Positions 49,801-62,030 of a stretch of 64,000 nt of DNA are shown in pieces. Source of the stretch: Tanytarsus gracilentus (lineage: Eukaryota > Arthropoda > Insecta > Diptera > Chironomidae); the NCBI GenBank assembly GCA_038502055.1, contig JAXRKN010000044.1, positions 6,890,501 through 6,954,500 of the forward strand, read 5' to 3'. Positions within the stretch are counted from its first letter, which is position 1. Every line of letters begins with the position of its first letter. The translations under genes and the position numbers were made by a program. The notes beneath the pieces were generated by a model that was given only the letters and a program-made list of their open reading frames with translations, was not told the origin of the DNA and ran no database searches.

Positions 49801-52800
49801 TTGCATACGCTCGCAGTTATCGAGCTTTTAAAATTTGAAGGATGCAATGACGAGGCACTCAAACTGAATTTAGAAAAGTTCTCATCTATTTTTATCTCGA
49901 ATACCTATGAATTCCACATGCTACTCCATAAATCACGTGAAAGCGTAAAAATGCAACACACAATTTCAAAAGAATGTTTTATGCTTTCGAAAAGGGTCGT
50001 TATGCACGCTGAACTGCGTACATGACGGATATACGATGTAAAGAGAGCGCTTTTATTTGAGCACTGAGTGAAGTGAATCCTTTTTACCCATCATGATGTT
50101 ATGTGCATAAACTTAGAGATGCAAATTTAGTGGACGGATGAATCTCAATGAGGAATAAAAATTGTTGAGGTCTGATTTAAAAGCAAGCGATATGTTTTGA
50201 ATTTAAATTAGTGCTTTGAAAAATCAAGAAGTAAATTTTCACCATGGCAATTTCGAATCAAACTTCATTACGTTTAATCAGCATAATTTCCAATCCCACA
50301 TTCATCATTAATTTGTTATTTTTCTTATTAATTAACCAAATGAAATGATAGCTCATTTTCCACCCTAAAGAGAAAATATTTTTACTGCCAAGTCGTTGAG
50401 AGTGAAGCTGTTGAAACTTTTTTTCTCTTCGAATAGAAAAACTTTTGATTTACTTGTTTACCCAACTTTAATTATCTTGCAAAAATAAAATCGAGTGAAC
50501 AAAAATTGAAGAGCTCTCGAAAGTTTAATTAAAAAACAAATAAAATTAATTCTTTAAGAACAATTTTTTGAACTTAAAATTTAAAGACTCATTTAAAAAA
50601 AAAACATTTTGATTATAATTTTTTAACAAGTTTTTCTTCATCAGCTTAAAGTCCAGAAAATTTTGTTTATTTGCATTTTCCCAATTATGAGCTTAACTCA
50701 CATTCAAAATTCTCCTCATCAACAAACACTTCACTCATGGCATAGAAACGATGCCAGAGATTTTTTGATGCAAATCCACTTTGGAAAAATTTTTCATCTC
50801 TCGAATTTTGCTAGCAATTTTTTTTAGCAAAGTCAACAGCAAGACGCAAAGAGAGCGAAAAATTTCCATTTTCATAATCGACTTAAAAGGATGACCAGAT
50901 TTTTTATATCAGAAAAGGATGAAAAAAAATCTGAAAAATTAAATAAAATTTAAATTTTAAAAGTAAAAAAATCAAATCTGGTCATCCTCCTCACATCCAG
51001 ACTGCATAAGGCTTTATTTAAATTTCCATTTCCTTCTTACTTTTTGCCATTTCGCCGATACCTTACAAATTTTCCATATTGGCACGAGATTTTGAATGGA
51101 AGCAGATGGAAAACGAGTTTTTGATTAAATTTTATTAATAAAATTTTTCATTTTTCTTTCAATTCACGCACAATAGGGTGATGATAGAATACGCGATGAA
51201 CTGTATGAACTCACGGTGAGAATTGATGGAATTACGATTGACAGCTACGGTACTTTAGTGAGTAAAAATAAATAAAATCAAAGAGTCTTCCTAATTTATT
51301 TGATTTCATGTCACTTTTTCTCCTGATTGACAAACTTCAACCCTCCAATTTGTCCCTTAAATCAAATTCAAATGCCAATTTTCCACAGATCAACGGTCCA
51401 TTAGACTCACTCATCAATCTTCTTATACCGCCACAAAATTCGACGGAAATCGATCATGTAAGTCAATCTCACGACCTCCAATGGAAGAAAAGTCAATCGA
51501 TATTTTTTTCTCCTCTTCTAGAATTTTGTTTTCTCATTTTTACTTTCGAGTCGAACTTTCATTCAACCACATGAGTTGTTAGAGAAATTAATTGAATCAG
51601 TGCCTGAAATTGATGAATCACTTGAGCGGTTGGTAATGTTGATGAAAGAATGGACGAGGGTGAGTTCAAAGAGAAAACAATGGGCGGGACACTCGATTAA
51701 ATATCTTTTCATTATTATTTAAAATTTAATTTTAATGTCCTTAAAAATTGTGAGTTTCCCGCCCCTGAAAAAATAGTCCAAGGTGTGAACACAAAATAAA
51801 TTAAACATTTTTACAGTGGTTCCCATATGACTTTCGCGGCGAAGAAATTATGTCACTTGTCAAACATATCGTGGTACGATGTAGTGCCAATAAGCAATCG
51901 GGTGATGCAATGTCGGACATTTTGAGTGCCTTGTTAATCAAATTGGATGAGTTGAGTAGGCATGAGGATGAGATGAAAGTATATAAAGCGCCATTGACTG
52001 AGGTATGCATACAAATAAGTGACAAAAGACTTTCCATTGTTATGTGCTTTTAATTAATAATCAATCAACTGCACGTGTAGCCAATTACCGAGTGGCCGAA
52101 CTCATCAAAGCTCGCACAATTGCTTTGTCATATTGAGAAGAAGTTTGCGAAACATATCGGACCGGAGGAGTTTGTTCAATGCAGCACGAATCTAATTAAA
52201 GACGAGTCGGGCTATGATGTGCCGCCTCCACCACTTCAAGCAACACCCTCTGCTGCATCGTCGTCGACATCAGCAACATCCGATGCATCGCAGAAAAAGA
52301 AAACTTGCAATCTGGAAAATTACTTCGAATGGTCGAATCGATTGCGTCTGATGGTGGCCAATGAAATATTGCAGGTAATAATATAAGTTATGGTCATCGA
52401 TGCTGGAGGAAATGGATATCGTGGGATTGTGGAGTTTGTGCGTCAGTTTTGGGAACAAAATTCATTTTGAGAATTTTTTAAAATGTTTTAAAAAATTAAT
52501 TTGATAATTTTCAAATTCCAAAAGTCCGTTACAAATTTTTAAAATCATCCCTCGACCTTTATTACATATTTTTTCTCTACCTCACCGAATGACTTCCCTG
52601 ACTAATAAATTTATTTCCATTTCTATTCCCTACTGCTACCCTCATATGTGTTCACTTCTATCTCACACAAAAAATTCACCTCTATATAAAATTTAATAAT
52701 TCAAAGTGCACAAACGAGTGCGATCGAAGTGGAAAAATTGAGCTGTGGAGCTCTGTGGCTCAACATTGTCTTCTTGTGGGAAACTACAATTCAGCAACCT

Positions 52801-55800
52801 CAATTTTGGAACCGATATGCCGACTGCAGGCGATGGTGAGTGTGCTAAAAACTTTCTCCTTTTCTATGTCGGTGCTTTTTCATCTCTATTGAGAGCTTTT
52901 TGTTGATTTTAAATTTTATCATTTTAAATGGGGAATTTTTTATGAAATCTTTTTAAATTTCATTATTTTTAAATATTAACAAATTCAATAAAGTTTAATT
53001 TTTGACGCGATGCAATTTTTTTTCGTTTTCCAATTTTTTTAATATCAACAAAGCTTTTTAGGACATTTGATGGAGCTTGAAAATTGAAAACAAACACTCT
53101 TGAACATAAAACCCGAAAATAGAAAAAGAGAAAATGCAAAATGAGAAAGAAAAATCAATTTTCTGAGCTTTTTGTGAAGAACTTTCGTAAGTTGCGTCAG
53201 CCATGTTTGGATAGAATTTTCTGACAAAAAATAACGAATTAAAATTTAAACCTGAAAAATCCAAAAATAAAATAAATTTCCTTCCCCTGAAAAATTCTCA
53301 CTGGAATTTTCACTTTTTTATGAGAAATGACAAATGGAGACATTTTAATAAAAATTTGTGTCAAAATGGATCAAAAAATATTTTTAGTCATGAGAAAAAT
53401 TTCAGTTGGCATTTTCCGACTTTCTCTAATAAACAATGTGAAGCAAAGATAATCATTGTCATGATGTACATGGAGTGTGGATTTTGTGCAATGTGTCGCA
53501 CTGAATTTAACTCAGAAAAATGTGCTTGAAATTCAATTTTTATTATTTCTCACTTCTTCCCTCTCTGCCTCCATTCTGTCATCATTCGAGTTTTATTTGA
53601 TTTATCACGTAAAAATGAGAAAATTGTGCCAATGAAAATTCAACTTGACACATTTTCCATTTTCATCTCGTTTTCACGACAACTTTCGAAGATGGGTAAA
53701 AAAAGATCTTTAAGTATGTGATAAAAGTGCGAATCTCACCTATTTTTTGGGTGTCACGTCAATCCCAAATGCCTATCGGAATTGAAAAAAAGAAAATAAG
53801 AAATGCTTTTCCTATCAGTGAACAATGACAGCCGCCCTTTTCGAATGCTAAACATAAATTTGATGGATTCAAAAGTAAAATCTTAACACGTTAAAAAATT
53901 TCACAAAAATTTTCTAAAAAATGTTTGAAAAAAAATCAAATTAAATTCTTCATCTTAACTTATCGACTGTCTCAGTTTAACAGTGAAATTTTTAAAATCC
54001 AGAACAAATTTTTAAAATCGAGAAAATTTTGTGAAAATCTAGGACTGCTTATTTTTGAGTCTCAATTTATTTTTATCACTTTTCTCGCTTCGAACTCATT
54101 TTTTTTTGCTTTTCGGAAGAAAATATAATATAACTTTTATTCCGAATTTCTGAATATAAATTTTTCATTCGTAATAAATTTGAAGCGTTAGAAATGAAAG
54201 CGGAAAAAAGCTTTTTTTCTGCATTCAAAAATTATTTTAAATTATTTTCTAATTTTATTTTTTTAACATCGCGCCCTTAAACTCAGACGATTTTTTTCTC
54301 GCGAACTGTAATGAGATTAAAGCAGGGAAAGATAAATTAAGATTTTTTAAAAAATTTAGGTAATTTAAATTTGTGGCCATAAAATTCAAAATTTTCTCCC
54401 CTTGACTTTATATGAATATTCATATACTTCAATATTATGAATTTTCCTCAACGCCTGTCTTAAAATTGCTTTTTCCTCTTTTGTGTTGAGTTGAAAATTA
54501 ATCTCCCGCATTATCAAATCAACGCCAATTAATCAAAATTAGAAAAAAGCTTTTTTGTCGCTCGCGTGAGTGGAAAATTTAATTTCTTTTTTTTTGAACG
54601 CCATCCCGCAGCGAAACAAACGTGTTGATGACAAAAATCTCCCCCCATAAAAAGGCAATGACGAAATTTAATTTTGTGGCATTTTATCAATAAAATTTTA
54701 GACGTAATTAAAATTTTACGCTTTAAGCTTTTAAATCGAATCCATTACTGTTCATTCGTCCATTATGTCTTATCCCCAGGAAATATCACGTATTTTACAA
54801 AGCATCCACTTTTTATTGGATTATGACAGAAAAAAAACTCACAAATAAGGGAAAAGTTTTTAATTTCATTTTTGCTGATTGTTTGTTGCCATAAATGGAG
54901 AAGAAATTTTTTCTCAATTAACAATTTTCGCCTCGGATCATGGTGATGAAAAAGAAATCTTGAATAAAAATTTCACGAGAAAAGAAGAAAATTATGAAAA
55001 GGTTTGTTTAACAATTGGGTCATGATGAAAATGAAGAAAAATTTTAATGGTGTTTTTTTTGAAGAATAAGCAAAAATTTTAATGGTTAACGAGTTTGGAT
55101 GCAAACAAAATCCTTGCAAATTAAATCAGTCACGTTTAGAAAGTTCTTGGAATTAAAAGCCCGCATTTTTATCTTTCAACTCAACTCGTAAGCTATTTTT
55201 CAATGGGAGTCTTTCATCGCGATGAAAATTTCTTCTCTCACTCTGACACGCGTTGACGACAATCTAATGTCATTATTTTTATTTTTTTGACCATCATCAC
55301 CGAGACATTTACGCTTTATGGGTTTTATTGCTTTAATTTCAAGCGACTCTCTCGAAATAATAAAATAACACTTAAATTTTTTACTCTATTTAACGCAGTG
55401 GAAGAAAATTTTGCCAGCCACCAATCAACAGCAACTCGATTGTCTTCTAAATCACATCGAACAATCGCAGAATTTAAATTTGTGGAGCAAACAAACGGAA
55501 AAATCATCGAATGGTAATCATAGAGGAAGAAAGACAAAAAAAATTCAAATTGTAACGCCAAGCTCGTCGCCGCCACCGCAGCAAGCACCTAGAGAATTGA
55601 CTGACTCATCATCCATCATCAGAACACAACCGTCATCATCAACATCGTCTACAGCTACGGTGATAAAAGGTGGAAATAAATTAGAATGGGTTGTTCTACC
55701 CGTGTTCGTTGATATAGTAAAATTAGCTTTAAAGGCACGAGAAGACTGTAGCACACGGTAGGTGGGAACCACTAGATTATTTTGTCTTTATTATGCTGTA

Positions 55801-56486
55801 TGCGAATTTTCTTCATTCTCATTGAATTTTCATTGCTTGAAAAGAAGTTAAATTTTTAAATTTCTCATAAAAAATGAAGCACTGAGTAATTTTTAATTTC
55901 ATCCTCATTAAATTTCCGTTAATTTCAAAAATTACTCAGTACCTACTTTTTTTTATTGCAAAATTCCAAAAATTAAGAAAATTCTTTTATGTAACGGAAG
56001 TTCAATGGGTTACTCAACTTCCACCTCCGAATGCCTATTCATTACATCCTCCCAACACAGTAACAATAGACCCTCTTGATTTATGGTTTAATTTTCATGT
56101 AAATTTTCTCGTTCCAACTTTTTTATTTCCTCTATTTTCTAAATCACGTCCCAACAGACTTCCAAATGGCTGCATCGATTTCACTGCATTTAATAAGCTA
56201 TCCGCAATTGTGTCCGCATTCACATCGCATATGTCGAATGTACCAATCAATCTACTGAACTGTGAGGTAGCGCAAGAGTACAATGCCATTGTAAATCACA
56301 TTTTCACATGTCCACTTGTGCCGGAAAATGGTAAATTATTATATTGATGGCATATCAATGATGTGCTCATATACACTGACAATTTTTTCACAGCTAATTG
56401 GATTTTATTTTTCATCTCTCGTAGAGCTTTACATTGAGTTTGCGAGGAAAGCAACAAAAATGGAGTCGTATTATGACGTTCCCTAG
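46887..56486 (+). CDS. RASGEF1-type guanine nucleotide exchange factor
   Basis: Ten coding exons, 526 residues: 46887-46976, 51177-51257, 51389-51457, 51522-51659, 51817-52002, 52081-52374, 52707-52835, 55399-55757, 56158-56330 and 56425-56486. All sites are GT-AG and the frame is unbroken. Residues ~55-190 form the RasGEF N-terminal (REM) domain (LINGPLDSLINLLIPP, then FLLSSRTFIQPHELLEKLIE and FPYDFRGEEIM). IGPEEFVQ, NLENYFEWSNRL, WSSVAQHCLLVGNYNSATSI and RLPNGCIDF..FNKL mark the CDC25 catalytic domain (~260-510). The pattern matches the RASGEF1 family, whose mammalian members RASGEF1A/B load Rap2 with GTP; the substrate here is inferred. Two low-complexity Ser/Pro/Thr inserts (residues ~226-258 and ~361-415) interrupt it. 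The first intron is 4.2 kb. An untranslated 5' exon must lie upstream because the start exon begins at an acceptor (46877). Confidence 0.9.
50888..50988. repeat. 101-bp palindromic mini-element in an intron
   Basis: AGGATGACCAGATTT at 50888-50902 is the exact inverse complement of 50974-50988, with AT-rich DNA between. Size and structure fit a very short inverted-repeat transposable element remnant. It lies in the first coding intron of the exchange factor gene. Confidence 0.5.
52836..55398. other. 2.6-kb intron of the exchange factor gene
   Basis: No nested gene seen. Short open frames at 53045-53264, 53320-53529 and 53925-54128 are AT-driven and lack motifs. Confidence 0.5.
55881..55940. 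repeat. 60-bp palindrome in an intron
   Basis: ACTGAGTAATTTTT (55881-55894) and its exact inverse (55927-55940) are separated by 32 bases, within the intron 55758-56157 of the exchange factor gene. Confidence 0.45.
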
Positions 56487-56546
56487 CTAAGAGCATCCGT
56501 CTCGGGAGAGACGATCAACTAGTCACTAATAAATTGCATCGATGAG

Positions 56547-56552
56547 AATAAA
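56547..56552 (+). promoter_or_regulatory. poly(A) signal of the exchange factor gene
   Basis: AATAAA, 61 bases after the stop codon at 56484-56486. Confidence 0.55.
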
Positions 56553-57740
56553 ATATTGAGATTTCACATGCAGATGTGCTTATGGGCGATTCTCTTAATT
56601 ATTAAATTTAGATTGAAAATTTCTTAGGACAAAATTAAATTAAATTATTAAAAATTTAACACTTCCAGGAGATTAAATTAAGTGCTTTAAATTCTAGAAT
56701 CGTGGAATTGCCCTTGAATAAAATAAAATCTACATTTTGCATATCTCGATACAATGTATGTTTTCTGAAAGATAGGAAAATTACGAAGTCAATCAAAATT
56801 TCTCATCGATCGACGCATGAACGATTTTAAATGCAAATTTCATCACATTCTATACAATTTCTCATCGTCATGCATAACTTTATCACGATTATTGACTCCT
56901 TTCGCATATTTGAGATGAAAAACTGTCATTTAATTTTTTTATAGCTGCAAATTTTATCGGTAAAAAATTTCACGATGTATGACAATGTAACTAATGTCGC
57001 AATTTTTGTATTAAATTTCCTCTCGATGAGAAATAATGGAAAATAAAAGAAGAAAGAAAAACATTATCGCATATATATGTGGAAAAAGTTTTTAATCAGT
57101 TGAGAGGGAGAAAAAAAGTGAACAGGTTCGATAGGAGAAAAAACATTAAAAAGTTTATGCTGCATGGATGGATTTTTTTTTATAAAACTTCAGTGATAAA
57201 TTTAAGTTGTTCAACTTACAGAACAAAAGTTTGAATTGAATTAATTTTTTAAAATTTCCAGGATTTTTTTGAATATTTTTGTAACGATTTTTCAATAAAA
57301 GTTTTCAATTTATTTCAAAAGCAGCACAAAATTTCCACAATAACTCAATCAACAAACTTTCGCGTACATCTGCTAACGAAACTCCTCAACATTAATTCCA
57401 TAGATTGATGCATTTTACATAGCATCAGCTTCGAATTGAAAAACTTTTTTTATTCTCGCTCACTTCAAAAAATAAGCAGCGACTTGAAAGTATAAAAAAG
57501 AACAACTTTTACATCTTTCATTTTGCATTTTTATTTCCCGTATCATAGCTTTTATACACTCTAAAAAAAACTAAACTAAGGAACTGTAAGAAAAGTTAAT
57601 TTTTTTTCAGCAGCGACTCTCCGATTTTATTGCCAAGTAGTTATCAACTTTTGAAATGCAACTATACGGAGAACTTTTCTATCGTTTTTAAATTAGAAAC
57701 TTAAAGGAAATAAAAAAGTCGGTTCATGACACTATGACGA
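56553..57740. other. intergenic, tail-to-tail
   Basis: Lies between the 3' ends of the exchange factor and the SCO gene. No gene or repeat recognised. Confidence 0.5.
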
Positions 57741-58794
57741 TTATGAGAACCAGCCCTTTTTATTGAGTGAATTGTATTTCGCAACGTTGACTGTGAACGA
57801 GAAAGAAAATTAAAAAAAAAGTTCTTTTAACTGAAGAAAAAAAACTTACTCAGCACAGAATTAGTGATTGCTTCCGCATTTCTATTTTGTCCGTAATAAT
57901 CTACAAATTCACCTTCAGGATTCACTAGATAAATGATAATTGTATGATCGACAATGTAATCATTATCGACATCCTTTGGACCAGCACTAAAGTACACCCG
58001 AAATGCTTTGCAAACTTGCTTGACTTGATCGACAGTGCCCGTTAGACCGAGGAGCTTTAAATTAATTTAAAATTAGTCATATTCAAAATGATACTTAGTT
58101 AAACTTACCTTAGGTGAAAATTCTTTCGTGTATTTTTCAACAACTGCCGGCGAATCACGAAGAGGATCGACTGTGATAAAGAGAGACTGAACTTTCTCGC
58201 CACCTTTAACAAATTCAGGTGCTTTTTCGAGACGTTCAACTGTGTCAGCGAGCTTTTCAAGTTCTTCCGGACAGATATCGGGACAGTGAGTAAATCCAAA
58301 GTAGATGAGAAGCCATTTGCCGAGAAAATCTTCAGACTTCATTAATTCTCCTTTCGTATTAACTAACTCCCACCGACCGCCAATCGCTGCCTTTCCAAGT
58401 TGACGTTTACGCTCTCTGAGCATTGCTTGCTCTTTCTCGTCTTTAACATATAACATGAAGGCCTTAAAAATAAATTTGTTAATTACGTCACGAGACAAAT
58501 AAATTTAAAACTATTTACCAACGCACCGGCACCAACGATTGCGGCCCATCCGAGAGACTTCCATGTGATCGGTCCTTTTCCCTTGCCTGGATCTGCTGTT
58601 TTTGTCGTTTGATTTGCTGTCGATGTTTTCGGTTGTGCTGGCGGTGGCTTAGCTACTGGTTCGGCTGACTTTGGTGGTTGACTTTCAGTCGTAAACCATC
58701 GAACTGCTTTTGATCTTTGACAAAAGTTACCGCTGGATGTTTGATGGAGGCAAAAATTTGGTAATTTCGCAATACGAACAATTTTCGAGAGCAT
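57741..58794 (-). CDS. Scox: SCO-type copper chaperone for cytochrome c oxidase
   Basis: Four exons: 58794-58519, 58462-58109, 58054-57850 and 57790-57741, giving 294 residues. An N-terminal arginine- and serine-bearing mitochondrial targeting region and Pro/Thr-rich stretch precede one membrane helix (LGWAAIVGAGALAFMLYV). The thioredoxin-like SCO domain follows, with the copper-binding CPDIC motif (Cys152, Cys156) and the third ligand His247 in DHTIIIY. SCO proteins deliver copper to the CuA site of COX subunit 2 in the inner membrane, facing the intermembrane space. The last exon is short and rests on a GTAAGT donor and a TTCACAG acceptor, adding a KKGWFS end. Without it the frame would instead run into a few Phe codons. 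Its start lies 256 bases from the stop of the RPAC1 gene, transcribed in the same direction. Confidence 0.94.
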
Positions 58795-59049
58795 TTTCAA
58801 ATTAATTTACACTTTGTCGCTTAATCACTTTAAATGCTTAATGGAAATACTTTTGTGATGGGTCGATGTGACAGTTTTGCGTGAGTTAATATAGCCTTAT
58901 TAACGACTAAAAATTAATTTTCTTCGAAACAACAAAAAACTTTTGCGAAAACCCGAAAGAAGTGACTGAGAAATTTATTCTAAGAGCGGCGACACGCCGT
59001 CGAAAATCAAATATTTTTGTAACGGATTTTTCTTAATTTTATTTTTTCT

Positions 59050-60178
59050 TTAATTCCCACGATTTTCAAAATCGAGTTCACTTAATAGTTTTTGGCATTT
59101 CTTCTTTAGCGCCTTAATGGCTTCGACAAAGATTTCTTCGGCTTTATAGGCGCCAAGTGACTCAATATTGAACACAAAGTGATTTCTGACTCGCGTCATG
59201 TCAACCGCTTTCGCTAGTTCGGGATATCTGTAGACGTTTCGACTGCAATTATCGTATCGTGCATCCTTCACATAAGCTTCGTCGTTATTATCAATCCCAA
59301 TAACACCGGGCGAGAAACATTTTTGGAGTAAGTGAGCATCACGTCCTTTCACCTCTTTGAGCAATCGAATTTCGGGAAGGAGTCGATAGGAAGCGAGTGA
59401 GACAGGACTGAATTTTGCATGATCTTTTCCATTGCCTTTGACAGCAAGGAGTTTTAGCGCAAGCTCGTGACCCTAAAAAGAGTTTAATGTTTAAAATTTA
59501 ATATAATTTTGCGATTAACTTCACTACCGGTCTCATTTTCGATATCAGAATGTCAGAATTGCACGGACCAACTTCAGCTTCCGTATACAGCTGCGCTTGT
59601 TTGCCTTTCGGCACCCACTTGATGTGCTCAGTGAGGACATTATGATTCTTGTACATCGCATCGACCTTCTTTTGATCCTTGCAGTCTTTGTTCTTCCACG
59701 TGCACTTGATGTCCAATCGAAATTCTAAAGTGTCGAGCTCATTGCCTTCCTCATCTTTTTCATCAAGTTTGTACTCAAACGCTCGAGGATTAGCTGTTAG
59801 ATTATAGAAATTATTGAGTGTTAAATTGACCTACTTTAACTCACCTTTAATCGGAATTAAACCAATTCGGTGTGCCAAAATTTCATCTTGAATTATTGAA
59901 GTGTTATTATAGATGTAAACTTTCTCGATAGCCATCGATGGAACTTCACTGATCATTAATCGACGATAAGCATTCGCCAATGCCGGTGTAATTCCAATTA
60001 TATCGAATTCAAGTTCAAAATCATCCGGCGACTTTTTTATTATTTGAATTTTCATCGATTTCTGAAGATCTTTAATTGAAAACTCCTTGTCGCTGAATCC
60101 ATAATCGTTGGCTGCCTCCTTTATTTTACTCTCTTCAAGAATAACTCGCGGTTTCTTCTCGTTTTTTAATGGTGGCAT
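59050..60178 (-). CDS. Polr1C: RNA polymerase I and III subunit RPAC1
   Basis: Three exons: 60178-59845, 59793-59528 and 59472-59050, giving 340 residues, the usual length. The start is the Met of MPPLKNEKK; upstream in-frame sequence is AT-rich and runs into the divergent neighbour. The RPB3/alpha-like dimerisation domain is shown by FDIIGITPALANAYRRLMIS then EVPSMAIEKVYIYNNTS and ILAHRIGLIPI. The inserted domain contains CTWKN. The second half contains the highly conserved GNGKDHAKFSPVSLASYRLL and, near the end, ESLGAYKAEEIF. RPAC1 pairs with RPAC2 to nucleate assembly of polymerases I and III in the nucleus. A poly(A) hexamer on the minus strand (59038-59043) lies only 6 bases past the stop, unusually close. 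It shares a short promoter region with the NIPA gene. Confidence 0.96.
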
Positions 60179-60317
60179 TTTAAAGGATTTTTTAAAAAAT
60201 TTCAATGTGCGTTTTTTTTTTGTAAACAAAAATATCGAGGGGATGAAAACTGAGAAATTTAAATAGTAAACAAATAAGAAGCAAAAAATTGACGTAAATT
60301 TAATTATAGTTTTAAAA
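60179..60317. promoter_or_regulatory. 139-bp divergent promoter region, RPAC1 / NIPA
   Basis: Only 139 bases separate the two start codons, which face away from each other, so both core promoters and 5' leaders must overlap here. No TATA-type box with good spacing is evident. A TATCGA word at about 60230 resembles half of the DRE element used by fly housekeeping promoters; this is weak evidence. Confidence 0.6.
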
Positions 60318-61909
60318 ATGGATAAAAATGATCCGGACATCACAAAACTATCTCAATCGAAAGAGTTTTACATTGGACTTATGCTCGCTGTCAGTTCCAG
60401 CTTTTTCATTGGCGCCTCGTTCATAATTAAAAAGGTTTTTAAAATTTAAATTCAATTGTTGATAAAAAAATAAAATAAAATTGAATTTATTTGTAGAAAG
60501 GATTACTCAGACTAGCGAGAATAGGAAAGCGAGCAGGTGCTGGCGGATTTGGATACCTAAAAGGTAGATCCAGTTGAACTTTTAACTTTATTATTTACTA
60601 ATAATTTTTTCTTAATTATTTTTTATCACTATCATTGATCATCACAGACATAGTATGGTGGTTTGGATTAATCAGCAGTAAGTATCCCAATTAATGCACT
60701 CATAAGTCAAATGATTCATTCATGCGTGAAAATAATGACATGACCTATCTCAACAATTCTTTTATCAGCGCGTTCATAGTCGAGTTTACCACGAACCGGC
60801 GATATAGCGCGAAAAGATTAAAGATGAGTCACTTGGGAATTTATTTTTAGCAATTGTTATGACTTATAGATCGATGACAGTAGGACATTCAACTTTATGT
60901 AGACTTTTAAGGCTTCAGAAAAATGAGAAAATTGTCTGTCATAATTTTAAAACTACTCGACTCATGAGAAACCTCAAAAGTTTAAGTACAGTTCATATCT
61001 CATTAGCATTTCCTCTTCTTATCTTTTATCTTAGTGGGTCTAGGCGAGGTGCTGAATTTTACAGCTTATATGTTCGCACCTGCTTCGCTAGTCACACCTT
61101 TGGGTGCTCTCAGTGTCATCATCACCTCACTTCTTGCATCAAAGTTCCTTAACGAACGACTCAATTTACTCGGTAAAATGGGATGTTTTTTATGCATTAT
61201 TGGATCGACAATTATAGTAATTCATTCGCCAAAAGAAAATGAAGTTAACGATTTAAATTTGCTGATAGAGAAAGCTGGCGATCCAGCATTCGTGACATAT
61301 GTGATTTTTGTATTGGCACTGTCGGCATTCATCGCTTTCTATCTTGGACCGAGAATCGGAAATAAAAACGTGGTCGTTTACGTTTTGCTATGCTCCGCAA
61401 TGGGATCATTGACGGTGTGTAGTTGTAAAGCGCTTGGACTCGCAATTAAAGACTCGATTAGTGGAAAATCAAATGATTTCGGATCGAGTCTTCCATACAT
61501 ACTTGTGATAATATCAGGTGTCTTTATTGCAATTCAAATGAACTATCTCAACAAGGCACTCGATATATTCAATACGAGCATTGTCACGCCCATCTATTAT
61601 GTCATTTTCACTTCACTCGTTATCGCCGCATCAGCGATACTATTCAAAGAATGGAAGAGCATGGATGCGAGTAATATTGTGGGTGACATTTGTGGTTTCT
61701 TGGTCGTGATTTGTGCGGTGATTTTACTCAATGCATTCAGAGATATGGATGTGTCAATGGACGATGTAACAAGTCAAATGAGACCAAGAAGACGATTTGT
61801 GAGTGTTGCAGGAAGTGGCAGAAATGCGCACGCCGGAAATGTCAATTTTGAGGAAGGAAGTCTGATGCAGAGAAGCAATTATGGTGCGAATAGTGATTCT
61901 GAGGTTTAA
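60318..61909 (+). CDS. NIPA-family magnesium transporter (spichthyin/NIPA1-2-like)
   Basis: Four exons: 60318-60434, 60497-60563, 60648-60677 (only 30 bases) and 61035-61909, giving 362 residues. The frame through the tiny exon gives WWFGLIS joined to MGLGEVLNF, a NIPA signature. The family is further shown by SSSFFIGASFIIKKKGL, APASLVTPLGALSVIIT, NERLNLLGKMGC, VIHSPKE and NYLNKALDIFNTSIVTPIYY. About nine membrane helices are visible. The C-terminal tail is polar and Arg/Ser-rich. NIPA proteins move Mg2+ and sit in the plasma membrane and endosomes; the fly homologue spichthyin restrains BMP signalling at synapses. Which NIPA subtype this is cannot be settled. The 3' untranslated region carries a hairpin (61936-62030). 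Confidence 0.94.
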
Positions 61910-61935
61910 AGAAATAATTTATTCAATTGCATAAT

Positions 61936-62030
61936 GAGTGGGATTTAAGCGCAAAAAACACTTAAAAATTATTAACGTCTGTAAATTTAATTTTACAAAA
62001 AATCTCCCAAAAAGCATTTAAATCCCACTC
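61936..62030 (+). promoter_or_regulatory. inverted repeat in the NIPA 3' untranslated region
   Basis: GAGTGGGATTTAA (61936-61948) is perfectly inverted at 62018-62030. Weaker pairing continues inward (GCGCAAAAAAC against AAAAAGC). In RNA it would form a stem-loop starting 27 bases after the stop codon. Confidence 0.45.

Noticed and set aside
49301..50025. Open frames of 98 (minus) and 76 (plus) codons inside the first coding intron of the exchange factor
   Set aside because: No recognisable domains, and both overlap AT-rich intron sequence. Nested genes cannot be supported.
57827..57849. Possible read-through C-terminus of SCO into a Phe run
   Set aside because: It gives an odd FFFFS ending, whereas splicing to 57790 gives a plausible family-like KKGWFS tail with good donor and acceptor sites.
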